Positions 15,898 to 29,943 are shown, counted from the stretch's first letter. The stretch is 33,142 bases of DNA from Acidobacteriota bacterium (GCA_015659035.1 DQNS01000137.1:1-33142); one strand, 5' to 3'. Notes: generated from the sequence alone by a model not told the origin. Numbers and translations are program-made.

Positions 15898-15912
15898 CAA
15901 TTCGCCGGTTTT

Positions 15913-17211
15913 CTACAGATTGAACCCTCGCTCGTCGTGCAGGGCGAGGTCGAGCCCGGTGCCTTCCTCCTCGGCGGTCACGCGGATGCCGATCATGCCG
16001 TCGACCACCTTGACGAGGATGAACGTCAGCGCGCCCGAATACACCAGGGTGGCGACGATGCCCACCGCCTGCAGCCAAAGCTGGTTGCCGATGTTCAGGT
16101 CCTCCACCGAGCCGCCCAGTGCGCTGGAGGCGAACACCCCGGTCAGGAGCACGCCCACAATGCCCCCGATGCCGTGGACGCCGAAGACGTCCAGTGAGTC
16201 GTCATAGCCGATCAGGCGCTTCAGGCTGTTGGCGCCCCAGTAGCACAGCACGCCAGCGGCGAGCCCGATCGCCAGAGCGCCCACCGGGCCGACGTACCCG
16301 GACGCCGGGGTGATCGCGGCCAGTCCCGCGATCGTGCCGGTGGCGATGCCGAGCACGCTCGGCTTGCCGTGACTGGACCACTCGATGAGCATCCAGGTGA
16401 ACCCGGCCATCGCGGCAGAGATGTGCGTCACCGCCATCGCCATGCCGGCTACTCCATCGGCCGCAGACGCGCTGCCGGCGTTGAAGCCGAACCAGCCAAC
16501 CCACAGCATCGAGGTGCCGACGACGGTGAGCACCAGGCTGTTGGGCGCCATCGGGGTGTCGGGGTATCCGCGACGCTTGCCAAGCAGGATACAGAGCACC
16601 AGCGCGGCGACCCCGGCGTTGATGTGCACGACGATGCCGCCCGCGAAATCGAGCACTCCCATCTCGCCGAGGAAGCCGCCGCCCCAGACCCAGTGGGCCA
16701 CCGGAGTGTAGACGACGGTCAACCACAGCGCCATGAAGACCATCATCGCCGAGAACTTCATGCGCTCGGCGAATGCCCCGACCATGAGCGCCGGCGTAAT
16801 GACGGCGAACGTGAGCTGGAACATCTGGAAAACCGACTCGGGGATTGTGCCCGAGAGGGTGTCCACCTCGACGCCCGAGAGAAAGAGCTTGCCGAAACCG
16901 ATGAAGCCGTTCAGACTCCCGCCATCGCCGAACGCCAGTCCGTAGGCGTAGACCGTCCACAAGACGGTCACCATGCAGGTGATCGCGAAGCACTGCATCA
17001 TGACCGACAGAACGTTCTTGGCGCGTACCAGCCCGGCGTAGAAGAGCGACAGCCCGGGGATGGTCATGAAGAGAACGAGCACGCTCGAGGTGAGCATCCA
17101 GGAGGTGTCGCCGGCGCTCAGCTCGTCCTGCGCGGCTGCCAGTCGGGGGAGCGCGAGCACGAGGAGTGCGGCTGCGAGCGGAACCGCGGCTCTACGTTTG
17201 AGGGTCGTCAT
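15913..17211 (-). CDS. amtB: Ammonium transporter, Amt family
   Basis: A 432-aa inner-membrane ammonium channel with 11 predicted helices after a cleavable-looking signal peptide (residues 1-27, basic MTTLKRR, hydrophobic core, then RLAAAQ). The twin pore histidines are H173 (PVAHWVWGG) and H346 (FGVHGIGG). Other Amt marks are the DTSWML start region, FYAGLVRAKN (57-66), GAFAERMKFS (145-154) and WVGWFGFNAGS (237-247). The cytoplasmic tail, with EEEGTGLDLALHDERGF, is the usual GlnK docking and end motif. The ATG at 17211 has gaggagga at 9 nt. An in-frame ATG at 17235 overlaps the stop of the preceding small PII fragment (TAATG) and contains that Shine-Dalgarno downstream, so it is less likely. 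It is downstream of glnK in the classical glnK-amtB order. Confidence 0.95.
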   Translation of the reverse strand: MTTLKRRAAVPLAAALLVLALPRLAAAQDELSAGDTSWMLTSSVLVLFMTIPGLSLFYAGLVRAKNVLSVMMQCFAITCMVTVLWTVYAYGLAFGDGGSLNGFIGFGKLFLSGVEVDTLSGTIPESVFQMFQLTFAVITPALMVGAFAERMKFSAMMVFMALWLTVVYTPVAHWVWGGGFLGEMGVLDFAGGIVVHINAGVAALVLCILLGKRRGYPDTPMAPNSLVLTVVGTSMLWVGWFGFNAGSASAADGVAGMAMAVTHISAAMAGFTWMLIEWSSHGKPSVLGIATGTIAGLAAITPASGYVGPVGALAIGLAAGVLCYWGANSLKRLIGYDDSLDVFGVHGIGGIVGVLLTGVFASSALGGSVEDLNIGNQLWLQAVGIVATLVYSGALTFILVKVVDGMIGIRVTAEEEGTGLDLALHDERGFNL

Positions 17212-17234
17212 CAGTCCGGCTCCTCCTCGAGGCA

Positions 17235-17330
17235 TTAGATTGCGTTGATTGCGTTGATGTCGCTGACGAAGATCTTGGCGTCGCCGATGGTCCCGGTGCG
17301 CGCCGCGCTCTCCCGGTTCCCCTTGCTCAT
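17235..17330 (-). pseudogene. 31-codon PII C-terminal fragment between glnK and amtB
   Basis: An ATG-started frame whose residues 9-26 (ARTGTIGDAKIFVSDI region) align with residues 81-96 of the adjacent GlnK ([16 protein letters not shown]). It keeps the B-loop that contacts ATP but lacks the T-loop and the rest of the fold. It ends with a repeated INAINAI, encoded by a 9-bp direct repeat. It has a good Shine-Dalgarno, ggaga, 8 nt before the ATG, and its TAA overlaps an ATG in frame with amtB. It is most simply the remains of a second PII gene after tandem duplication and deletion. The translation signals leave open a leader-ORF role for amtB. Confidence 0.6.
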
Positions 17331-17332
17331 AT

Positions 17333-17349
17333 CAGACTTCTCCAGTCTG
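17333..17349 (-). promoter_or_regulatory. Hairpin presenting the Shine-Dalgarno of the PII fragment
   Basis: On the minus strand, cagact-ggaga-agtctg forms a perfect 6-bp stem with the ggaga Shine-Dalgarno as its whole loop, 8 nt before the ATG at 17330. Confidence 0.5.
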
Positions 17350-17379
17350 CACAGTCGCTGTCACGGTGAGACGGCCCTT

Positions 17380-17967
<588 letters not shown>

Positions 17968-19533
17968 TCATGTAGAACCGCCGGGCGTGGGTGCCGTGTG
18001 GTAGCGTGCGCAGTCGATGTCGTACTTCTTGACCTTGTAGCTGACGATCCGATCTGTGGACCGGAGCAGGGTGGCCGCCCTCACGCGGTTGCCACGCGTC
18101 GCCTTGAGCGCGTCCTCGATCAGGTCCTTCTCATACGCCTCGACGGCGTCGCTGAGCGACAGGCTCATCACCGTACCGGATGCCTCGCCGGTCTGGAGGG
18201 ACGGCGGGAGATCGTGCGCGTGGATGACGCTGCCGTCACAGACGAGCACCGCCCGCTCGATCGCGTTCTCGAGCTCCCGCACGTTCCCAGGCCAGTGATA
18301 CGCCATGAGCATGTCGATCGCCGGGGTTGAGATCCGCTTCACGTGCTTGCCGTGCTCGACGGCGTAGCGATCCAGAAAGTGGTCGGCGAGTAGCAGCACG
18401 TCGGTCTTCCGCTCCCGCAGCGGCGGCACGAAGATCGCGAAGACGTTGAGGCGGTAGTGGAGGTCCTCCCGGAACGTGCCGGCGGCGATCGCCTTCTCGA
18501 GGTCCGAGTTGCTCGCCGCGATCAGCCGGACGTTCACTGTGACCGGTTCGGTGCCGCCCAGACGCTCGAACTCCCGCTCCTGCAGGACGCGGAGCAGCTT
18601 GACCTGTGTCGACGGGTTGAGGTCCCCGATTTCATCCAGAAACAGGGTGCCACCGTGAGCCAGCTCGAAGCGCCCCTTCTTGCGGCCTTGGGCGCCGGTG
18701 AACGCCCCTTTCTCGTAGCCGAACAGCTCGGACTCGATCAGTGAGTCGGGGAGCGCCGCACAGCTCACCTTGATGAACGGCTTCTTGGCGCGCGGCGAGT
18801 TGTAATGGATGGCGTGGGCGATCAGCTCCTTCCCGGTACCCGATTCGCCCCGCACGAGCACGGTCGTGTTGACGCCGGCCACCTGGGCCACCTGGGCGTA
18901 GACCTGCTGCATTGGTCGACTGGTGCCCACGATGTTGGAGAAATCGTAACGCTGCTTCAGTTCCCCGCGCAGGTGGACGTTCTCGTCGACTAGCCGCTGA
19001 CGCTCGGCGTCCACCAGGTGGTTGACCCGGATCGCCTGGGCGATCATCGAGGCGACCACGTCGAGAACCCGGACGTAGCCCTGGTAGTCGCGTCCCTTCT
19101 CGAACGGCAGATCGATGCTGAGGGCGCCGACCGGCTTCTTCCGGGTCTTGATCGGCACGCAGATGAAGCTGATGTCGCGGCGGTCGAGGTTCTTGCGCCG
19201 CGCCCTGTTGAGGAACGTCGGCTCCTTGCTGGCGCGCGGCACAATGACCGGTCTGCCGCTCTCGACCACCCGACCCGTCACGCCCTCGCCGATCGCGTAC
19301 CGCGCCGAGCGTCCCTCCGGGGTGAGCCCCTCGGAGGCTTCCACCTGGAGCAGTCCCGAGTCCGGGTTCAACAGGGTGATGGAGCTGCACACGACGCTGT
19401 CCCGTCGGTCGAGCAGCTGCAGGACCCGCTGGAGCGACGCTCGCAGACTGGAGCCGCCGGCGAGCGCGTCGTTGACCTTGGCGAGCGCGATCAATCGGGC
19501 GGCGTCGTTGGAGATCGCTCGTTCTTTCGCCAT
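17968..19533 (-). CDS. NifA-like sigma-54-dependent transcriptional activator (GAF - AAA+ - Fis HTH)
   Basis: A 521-aa enhancer-binding protein. Residues about 25-180 are a GAF sensor domain (SSITLLNPDSGLLQVEASEG, IGEGVTGRVVESGRP). Residues about 198-430 are the AAA+ domain with Walker A GESGTGKE (229-236), the sigma-54 contact loop GAFTGA (276-281) and Walker B TLFLDEI (296-302). The C-terminal helix-turn-helix includes RGNRVRAATLLRSTDRIVSY. There is no receiver domain, so it is not a two-component NtrC. This architecture is called NifA in annotation, but no nif genes are present; the sigma-54 promoter directly downstream before glnK suggests nitrogen-assimilation genes as targets. ATG at 19533; an upstream in-frame codon at 19581 is possible. 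Confidence 0.92.
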   Translation of the reverse strand: MAKERAISNDAARLIALAKVNDALAGGSSLRASLQRVLQLLDRRDSVVCSSITLLNPDSGLLQVEASEGLTPEGRSARYAIGEGVTGRVVESGRPVIVPRASKEPTFLNRARRKNLDRRDISFICVPIKTRKKPVGALSIDLPFEKGRDYQGYVRVLDVVASMIAQAIRVNHLVDAERQRLVDENVHLRGELKQRYDFSNIVGTSRPMQQVYAQVAQVAGVNTTVLVRGESGTGKELIAHAIHYNSPRAKKPFIKVSCAALPDSLIESELFGYEKGAFTGAQGRKKGRFELAHGGTLFLDEIGDLNPSTQVKLLRVLQEREFERLGGTEPVTVNVRLIAASNSDLEKAIAAGTFREDLHYRLNVFAIFVPPLRERKTDVLLLADHFLDRYAVEHGKHVKRISTPAIDMLMAYHWPGNVRELENAIERAVLVCDGSVIHAHDLPPSLQTGEASGTVMSLSLSDAVEAYEKDLIEDALKATRGNRVRAATLLRSTDRIVSYKVKKYDIDCARYHTAPTPGGST

Positions 19534-19584
19534 TGGGATAAGGGTGTCTGTGTTGCTGCTGAGACGAAGCCGTGACGCCAACCT

Positions 19585-19605
19585 GCTTCTGCCTTCTGAC
19601 TACCA
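19585..19605 (-). repeat. 7-bp repeat array (TGGTAGT, CAGAAGG, CAGAAGC)
   Basis: Minus-strand 7-mers in the 122-bp spacer between gltD and the NifA-like gene. Same family as the array at 5014. Confidence 0.5.
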
Positions 19606-19655
19606 GCGGGCGGCTGCACGGCGCACCTAAGATCCAGGGCCTCCAAGTATGCGCC

Positions 19656-21104
19656 CTACGGCAGGGGCATCGGGAGCCGTGTCTCACCCATCAGATAGCG
19701 GTCGATGCCGGCGGCCGCGCTGCGGCCCTCGGCGATTGCCCATACGATCAGCGACTGACCGCGTTGCATGTCGCCCGCGGCGAACACCCCAGCGACGCCG
19801 GTCATCCAGTTCGCGTCCCTAGACACGTTGCCGCGGTCGGTGAGCGTCACGCCGAGCTGGCTGAGCAGCCCGTCGCGCGTTGGCCCGAGGAAACCCATCG
19901 CTAGCAGGACGAGGTCGACCTCGAGCTCGAACGCGCTGCCCGGCACCGGGGTGAAGGACACACGCCCGTCTTCGCGCGTCATCTCGACCTCACTGGCGTG
20001 CAGGGCTGTCACCTGGCCGGCCTCATTGCCGGTGAATCGATCGGTGGACACCGAGAACACCCGCTCGCCGCCCTCTTCGTGCGCCCCGGAGACGCGGAAG
20101 ATGTTAGGCCATTCCGGCCACGGGTTTGTCTCGTGCCGCTGGTCCGGCGGTCGCGGCAGCAACTCGAACTGGTGAATCGACCGCGCACCCTGCCGGTGCG
20201 CCGTACCGAGACAGTCGGCGCCGGTGTCGCCGCCGCCGATGATCACGACCCGCTTGTCTTCCGCGGTGATGAACTCGTCGTCGCTGATCACGTCACCCTC
20301 GCAGCGCCGGTTCTGCAGGGTGAGATACTCCATCGCGAAGTGGATGCCACGCAACTCGCGCCCAGGCACCGTGAGGTCACGGGGCCTGCCGGCTCCGCCG
20401 GCGAGCAGCATCGCGTCGCACTCCCGTCTCACCGTATCGGCCGGCACCGTGACGCCGACGTCGGTGTTGACCTGGAATGTGATGCCCTCGGCCTCGAGGA
20501 TCGACAGACGGCGGCTCAGGAATCGCTTCTCCATCTTGAATTCCGGGATGCCATACCTGAGCAACCCGCCGATCCGGTCCGAGCGCTCGAAGACGGTGAC
20601 CTGATGCCCAGCCCGGTTCAGCTGGTCGGCGGCGGCGAGACCGGCCGGCCCGGACCCGACGACCGCCACCGTCTTGCCGGTGCGGGTCTTCGGGGGCTCG
20701 GGGCGGATCCAGCCCTCCTCGAACGCGCGTTCCACGATGGCGGCCTCGATCGACTTGATTGTCACGGCGTCTCGGTCGATCGCGAGCACGCAAGAGCCCT
20801 CACACGGCGCCGGGCAGAGCCGTCCGGTCCACTCCGGGAAATTGTTGGTCTTATGGAGACGGTCGATCGCGGCTTGCCATCTGTCCCGGTAGACGAGGTC
20901 GTTCCAGTCCGGAATGAGGTTGCCCAATGGGCACCCCTGGTGACAGAACGGGATCCCGCAATCCATGCAGCGGGCGCCTTGCGCCTGCAGATCCTGGGTG
21001 GCGTAGGGCAAATAGACCTCGCGCCAGTCGTGGCGGCGCTCATCGACGGCACGGGTCGACTGCTTCCGTCGGTCGATCTCGATGAATCCCTTCAGCGTGC
21101 CCAT
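19656..21104 (-). CDS. gltD: Glutamate synthase (NADPH) small subunit
   Basis: A 482-aa flavoprotein that passes electrons from NADPH to the large subunit. The N-terminal iron-sulfur region has C46, C49, C54 and C58 (CMDCGIPFCHQGC) and C97, C101 and C105 (CPAPCEGSC). The FAD Rossmann motif is VVGSGPAGLAAADQL (148-162), the NADPH motif VIIGGGDTGADC, and the C-terminal FAD motif GVFAAGDMQRGQSLIVWAIA. Length equals E. coli GltD plus about 10 aa. The ATG at 21104 begins MGTLKGFIE, as in homologues. An upstream GTG at 21140 overlaps the only good Shine-Dalgarno (ggaggtg), so the exact start is uncertain. It lies 133-170 bp downstream of gltB on the same strand. Confidence 0.95.
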   Translation of the reverse strand: MGTLKGFIEIDRRKQSTRAVDERRHDWREVYLPYATQDLQAQGARCMDCGIPFCHQGCPLGNLIPDWNDLVYRDRWQAAIDRLHKTNNFPEWTGRLCPAPCEGSCVLAIDRDAVTIKSIEAAIVERAFEEGWIRPEPPKTRTGKTVAVVGSGPAGLAAADQLNRAGHQVTVFERSDRIGGLLRYGIPEFKMEKRFLSRRLSILEAEGITFQVNTDVGVTVPADTVRRECDAMLLAGGAGRPRDLTVPGRELRGIHFAMEYLTLQNRRCEGDVISDDEFITAEDKRVVIIGGGDTGADCLGTAHRQGARSIHQFELLPRPPDQRHETNPWPEWPNIFRVSGAHEEGGERVFSVSTDRFTGNEAGQVTALHASEVEMTREDGRVSFTPVPGSAFELEVDLVLLAMGFLGPTRDGLLSQLGVTLTDRGNVSRDANWMTGVAGVFAAGDMQRGQSLIVWAIAEGRSAAAGIDRYLMGETRLPMPLP

Positions 21105-21273
21105 CGGTTCCAATACGCCGGTGTCGCCCGTCGCAGACACCTCCAGATCGAGGCTCCGCGCGGACCCGAGGCCTCACCTCCCGGCGGGGGTGGCGTGAAT
21201 CCCTAACATAACAGATGCCTGATCCGAACGAGGCCAGGAGCGCGATCGCTGGCTGTCTCCCGGGAGCACTCCG

Positions 21274-25862
<4,589 letters not shown>

Positions 25863-25866
<4 letters not shown>

Positions 25867-26906
25867 AGGTTGGCCCCCCGTGTGGCGTGGGCGGCTGGAC
25901 CGGACTGCGCGCGCGACGATGCACGGCGGTTGCCGGTGCGCCGGCGTGTGCCGATCGTGGGTCGGGCGGAGACCGGCCGGGCCGCGGCGTCCCCTGTGCC
26001 GTTCTGGAGCAACGTGATGAATTCGGTGACCGCCGGGTTCAGTCGCCGATTGCGGCGATGCACGATGCTGAGCGGCCGGACCAGTGTCGGTTCCCCAGGC
26101 GGCAGGATGAACTGCGCCTGCACCAGCGTTTGCCGTTGCACCTCGCGTCGCAGTGTCGGTTCCGGCAGGACGGCGACCCCGGCGCCCTCGTCGACCGCTT
26201 GTTTGATCGTCTCGATGTTGTCGAACTCGGCGGTGACGTCGACCTCGACCGCGTATCGCCTGAGGAACCGGTCGACCTCGCGCCGGACCGGCAATTCACG
26301 GTCGAACGCCACGAATCGCTCCCCTGCCAGGTCGGCGGGGCGCACGCTGCGCTGGCCGTTCTGGTCAGGGGCCATCCGCGCGAACCGGTGCGTCGGCGGG
26401 CAGGCGACCACCATGAGCTGACGCTTCCAGGGAATGGCGGTGAGCTCCCGGCCGGGCGTGACGAAGGACATGAGCCCCAGGTCGGACTGGTCGTTCAGAA
26501 TCCGCCGGGAGACCTCGTCCGGGTGCATGTACTCCAGGTCGATGCCGGCGCCCGGCACGAGGGCGCGAAACCGGTCCACATATTGGCTCAGGTCGTGCAG
26601 CCCCACCGAGTAGATCGCGGCCAGCCGGACGGTGTGACCTGAGGGGTTCTGCCGGCGGTGGAGCGCGTTCTCCAGCTCGTGATAGCGCTCGACGATCTCC
26701 TGGCAACCGGTGAAAAAAATCTTGCCTTCCGGTGTCAGCACCCAGGGTCGTTTCGAGCGGTCGATGAGCTGCGCGCCAAGGTGCTTCTCCAGCTGTCGCA
26801 CCGCCTGACTGGCGGCCGACTGAGTGACCGAGCTCGCCTCCGCCCCGCGGGAGAAGCTCTGATGGCGGACGACGTCGCAGAAGATGTTGAGCGTTTCAAT
26901 GTGCAT
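25863..26906 (-). CDS. LysR-type transcriptional regulator upstream of gltB
   Basis: A 347-aa regulator. Residues 1-60 are the LysR winged helix ([40 protein letters not shown]). Residues about 90-300 are the periplasmic-binding-protein-like effector domain. The last 45 residues are an extra Arg/Ala/Ser-rich tail that runs up to the gltB start and is not part of the usual LysR fold. The stop overlaps the gltB GTG. By analogy with GltC of Bacillus, which controls the gltAB genes, it could regulate gltBD, although GltC is divergent. It also lies next to the sulfur operon, so a CysB-like role is an alternative. The effector is unknown. Confidence 0.88.
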
Positions 26907-26919
26907 GAGATCGTCTTAC

Positions 26920-26990
26920 TTTATCACATATCACATGAAGCGCTAATGATTGGAATACTCAATATAAGTTATACTAATAGCTATCGTCCT
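26920..26990 (-). promoter_or_regulatory. AT-rich control region of the LysR-gltBD operon with dyad TATAAGTTATA
   Basis: A markedly AT-rich stretch in a GC-rich window, directly before the LysR gene. It contains a perfect 11-bp dyad, tataagttata, at 26963-26973, a form compatible with LysR-type binding sites, and several -10-like hexamers. Autoregulation by the LysR protein is likely but not shown. Confidence 0.45.
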
Positions 26991-27028
26991 AGGCGACACC
27001 CGGCTGATGGCTCGTCGTGATCGATGCC

Positions 27029-27643
27029 CTAGCCGAGACGCTCGGCGACCGTGTCGAGCGTCGCCGCTGCCTGAGTCTGCGCCAGCAGACCGAACCGGGC
27101 ACGCGGGTCCGTCTCCTGGGTCAGGGTCCACTCGGCGCCGGCGGACAGCGTGGCCAGGAACGCATCCAGGGCGGGGCGAAACGCCGTGAGCGTCTCGGCC
27201 CGGTTCGGGGCCAGCAGACGGTCGTTGGCAACGCACTCGATCTCGTTGCCCCGGAACCGCACGGGTCCCGGCAGTGACGTGTCCGTTTCGAGCAGCCGTC
27301 CGGCGCGGAGCAGCAGCCGGCCCAGCGTTGCTAGCCTGTGGGACAGCGGGCCATCGAGCGGTTGCCGCCGCGCGTATTGCAGCCCGAGCCGTCCCCCGGC
27401 CCGGTCCAGGACGTAGTGTGCCTCGTGGGCCACGAGCACGACACACGGGCCGGTCGGCATGTGGGAGTAGTCGGCGACGTCGATGAGCAGCCCGTCCACC
27501 GCCTGTGTCTGGATCCAACGGTGAAATACCGGGATGACGTCGCCGGGCTCGAGCAGCGACTCGTCGTCGAGAAAGATCTTCAGGGCGATTCGCTGCAGGT
27601 TCGCAACGTCGGGCGCGATGGTGGAAGTGCTGACGGCCCCCAT
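27029..27643 (-). CDS. Uncharacterised protein downstream of sulfite reductase
   Basis: A 204-aa protein I do not recognise. It starts one base after the sulfite reductase stop (TAG-G-ATG), so it is co-transcribed with it. Visible features: a helical start (LQRIALKIFLDD), a strand-rich middle (DGLLIDVADYSHMPTGPCVV, then LVAHEAHYVLD, GRLGLQYARRQPLDG), an Arg/Leu helix (SHRLATLGRLLLRAGRLLE) and a C-terminal helical part. There are no membrane segments. Cys residues are few, so an iron-sulfur protein is unlikely. The strand pattern VVLVAHEAHYVLDRAGGRLG might hold a ligand or act as a small scaffold. The tight linkage suggests a role in sulfite reduction or siroheme handling. The in-frame extension to 27844 is reductase sequence in another frame. 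Confidence 0.7.
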   Translation of the reverse strand: MGAVSTSTIAPDVANLQRIALKIFLDDESLLEPGDVIPVFHRWIQTQAVDGLLIDVADYSHMPTGPCVVLVAHEAHYVLDRAGGRLGLQYARRQPLDGPLSHRLATLGRLLLRAGRLLETDTSLPGPVRFRGNEIECVANDRLLAPNRAETLTAFRPALDAFLATLSAGAEWTLTQETDPRARFGLLAQTQAAATLDTVAERLG

Positions 27644-27644
27644 C

Positions 27645-29927
27645 CTACGCTCTTCCGGCGACCGCCGGGGGGTTACCCGTCGGCGGGACCGCCGGCTGGC
27701 TCGCCAGCCGCGCCTGACAGGCGTGCGTGGCTTCCAGGAACAGCTGGGCCTCTTCGATGAGCTGACGGGCCGTGTCGCGGTCGGCCGGCCGTTCGCCCCG
27801 AGCGTGACGGCGGAAGAGATACTGCGCGAACTTCCCGCCGGCATACTTGTCGAAGAAGAGCTGGGTGTCGAAGAAGCGTGACCGGAACTCGGTGACGATC
27901 TGGTTCGGGTCGGCCGAGATGTCGATGAACTCCGTCTTGATCAACCCCTTGGCGGCCTGCAGCATCGCCCCGTAGGCCAGCGCGTCCGCGTGCGCGAAGT
28001 CGTCCGCCTCGAGTTGAAGCTGTGCTTCGAAGACCTGGGTCTCTGCGCCCACGAGGTCGAATTCGGTCAGGGAGACCACCTCCCCGGCGCATTCGCCCAC
28101 CCCCATGTCGCCGATGCCGAACTCGCGCGGGTCGCCCCAGTCCCGGTAGAAGTCCGGGCGTACGTCGTGGGGCGGGACCGTGGTCAGATCCTTCAGGGTT
28201 TCCCGTAGCGCCCGCTTGCCGACCCGTTTCGTGAAGTCGTAGAAGGTCTCCGCTCCCTGCCGGTCGTGCACGAAGCGGTCCGTGATGCGCCGGACCACCT
28301 CCGGGATGTTCTTCGCGGGCACCGCGCCGATGGCGAGCCCGTAGGCAGCGGCGTTGTCGACCCACTTGCCACCGAGCACCACCTGGAAGTGGGGCACGAT
28401 GTGACCCCCGACGTGACGGCTGACCCCGTAGAACCCTAGGTCGCAGATGTGATGTTGTCCGCACGAGTTGAAGCAGCCGCTGATCTTGATCCGCAGCTGC
28501 TTGACCGCCTCGTCCAGCGTCTCGATCTGCTCGCCGAGCCGGCGCTCGAGCTCGGCCGCCAGCCCTCGTGACGACGCGATACCCAACTTGCAGGTGTCTG
28601 TGCCGGGGCAGGCGGTGATGTCTGCGATCGACCCGGCCCCGGGTCTCGCCAGCCCGATCGACTCGAGCTCGCCATGAAGCGCCGGCAGATCCGACTCGCG
28701 CACCCACCGCAGCACGATGTTCTGTTCGACCGTGGTCCGGACGGTGTCACCAACGAACCGTCGCGCAACGTCCGCCAGCCGCCTGAACTGCCAGCCGCTC
28801 AGGTCGCCCAGCGGCAGACTCACGGTCGCCACCGCATAGCCGGGCTGACGCTGGCGATACACGTTGGTGCGCGCCCAGGCCTTGAAGGTCGGCGACCCCG
28901 ACTCGTCGTCGAGCGGGTGCCCGGTCTTGAGCGGCTGCTCGCCGTAGGCCGGCAGGCCATCCAGATAGGCGGTCCACCGGTCATCGTGCGCCAGCGCGGC
29001 TCGCTCCTCGCGCACCAGCCGCCGGAACTCGTCGAGGCCCAGCTGCGCCACCAGGAACTTGATGCGGGCGCGGGCGCGGTTGCGTTTCTCGCCCAGCCGC
29101 GCGAACACCCGGGCGATCGCCTGGAGGGTCGGCAGGATCTCGTCTTCGGTCATGAACGGCTCGAACGGCCGGGCCTGGTGAGGCACCGCCCCGAGCCCGC
29201 CTCCGACATACACCTCGAAGCCGCGTTGCTCGACGCCGTCCTCCTCGCGGGTCACCGCGATCGCGCCGAAGTCGTGCATGATGACGAGTCCGCAGGCGTG
29301 CTGTCGGCAGCCGGAGAACGCGATCTTGAACTTACGCCCGAAGTCTTGGACATCGGGGTGGCCCAGCAGGAAGCGCATCGACGCCTCGGCATGCGGTGTG
29401 ACATCGAAGCTCTCGTCGCGGCAGACTCCGGCGATCGGACAGGCGGTCACGTTGCGGACGGAGTTGCCGCACGCCTCGCGGGTCGTGATACCGGCCGCGG
29501 CGAGCCGCCGCATCAACGAGGGGGTGTCGTCGATGTGGACATAGTGGAGCTGGACGTCCTGACGGGTGGTGATGTGGCACACGCCGTCGCTGTATTCCTC
29601 GGACAGATCCGCGAGGGTGTCCATCTGGGCGGCCGTGAGCCCGCCGAACGGGAGCTTGATCCGCTGCATCCCGGGCGCGTCCCAGACGGTGTCGGGCCCC
29701 TTGGTCCGCCCGTTCGAGGGGAACGGCAGCATCTTGACGCCGGTGCCGTCGTTCCGTTGACCATTGTCGTAGCGCTGTCCATAGGCGCCGCGTCGCAAGC
29801 GCGTCTCGGCGAACACCTTGTCGTCGATCTTGCCCTGGCCTTTCAGGGCGAGCTGGCTCTCGTAGGTGTCGATCTCACGCGCCAGGTCCGCTGGCACGCT
29901 GTTGCCCAGTGCTTCCTTCCAGGTCAT
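27645..29927 (-). CDS. Siroheme nitrite/sulfite reductase, with C-terminal helical extension
   Basis: A 760-aa reductase of the siroheme/[4Fe-4S] family, reducing sulfite to sulfide (or nitrite to ammonia) with six electrons. The cofactor cysteines are C440 and C446 (ITACPGTDTCKLG) with C485 and C489 (SGCFNSCGQHH). The first half repeats the fold and also has cysteines in similar places: C163/C169 (TACPIAGVC) and C207/C212 (SGCRQHAC). Residues about 600-760 go beyond the usual end and form a helical, HEPN-like domain (AYGAMLQAAKGLIKTE, then FFDKYAGGKFAQYLF). The ATG at 29927 has aaggaagg upstream. Its siroheme-making genes lie just upstream and cysH further up, so sulfite is the favoured substrate. 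The electron donor is probably ferredoxin, as no flavin domain is attached. Confidence 0.9.
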   Translation of the reverse strand: MTWKEALGNSVPADLAREIDTYESQLALKGQGKIDDKVFAETRLRRGAYGQRYDNGQRNDGTGVKMLPFPSNGRTKGPDTVWDAPGMQRIKLPFGGLTAAQMDTLADLSEEYSDGVCHITTRQDVQLHYVHIDDTPSLMRRLAAAGITTREACGNSVRNVTACPIAGVCRDESFDVTPHAEASMRFLLGHPDVQDFGRKFKIAFSGCRQHACGLVIMHDFGAIAVTREEDGVEQRGFEVYVGGGLGAVPHQARPFEPFMTEDEILPTLQAIARVFARLGEKRNRARARIKFLVAQLGLDEFRRLVREERAALAHDDRWTAYLDGLPAYGEQPLKTGHPLDDESGSPTFKAWARTNVYRQRQPGYAVATVSLPLGDLSGWQFRRLADVARRFVGDTVRTTVEQNIVLRWVRESDLPALHGELESIGLARPGAGSIADITACPGTDTCKLGIASSRGLAAELERRLGEQIETLDEAVKQLRIKISGCFNSCGQHHICDLGFYGVSRHVGGHIVPHFQVVLGGKWVDNAAAYGLAIGAVPAKNIPEVVRRITDRFVHDRQGAETFYDFTKRVGKRALRETLKDLTTVPPHDVRPDFYRDWGDPREFGIGDMGVGECAGEVVSLTEFDLVGAETQVFEAQLQLEADDFAHADALAYGAMLQAAKGLIKTEFIDISADPNQIVTEFRSRFFDTQLFFDKYAGGKFAQYLFRRHARGERPADRDTARQLIEEAQLFLEATHACQARLASQPAVPPTGNPPAVAGRA

Positions 29928-29943
29928 CGTCGGCCCTTCCTTA

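Larger units (their letters stand above)
15339..15912. other. amtB-glnD intergenic region rich in repeats
   Basis: This gap of more than 550 bp has no convincing full gene. From right to left it holds a hairpin repeat copy (15850-15897) just after the amtB stop, a possible C-terminal protein remnant on the minus strand (15602-15721), a 7-bp repeat array (15567-15587), a related degenerate array (15428-15450) and a strong inverted repeat (15363-15399) directly before glnD. Short open frames here are Arg/Pro/Gly-rich or run through the repeats, and I do not accept them. I searched by eye for a sigma-54 site before glnD and found none. Confidence 0.6.
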
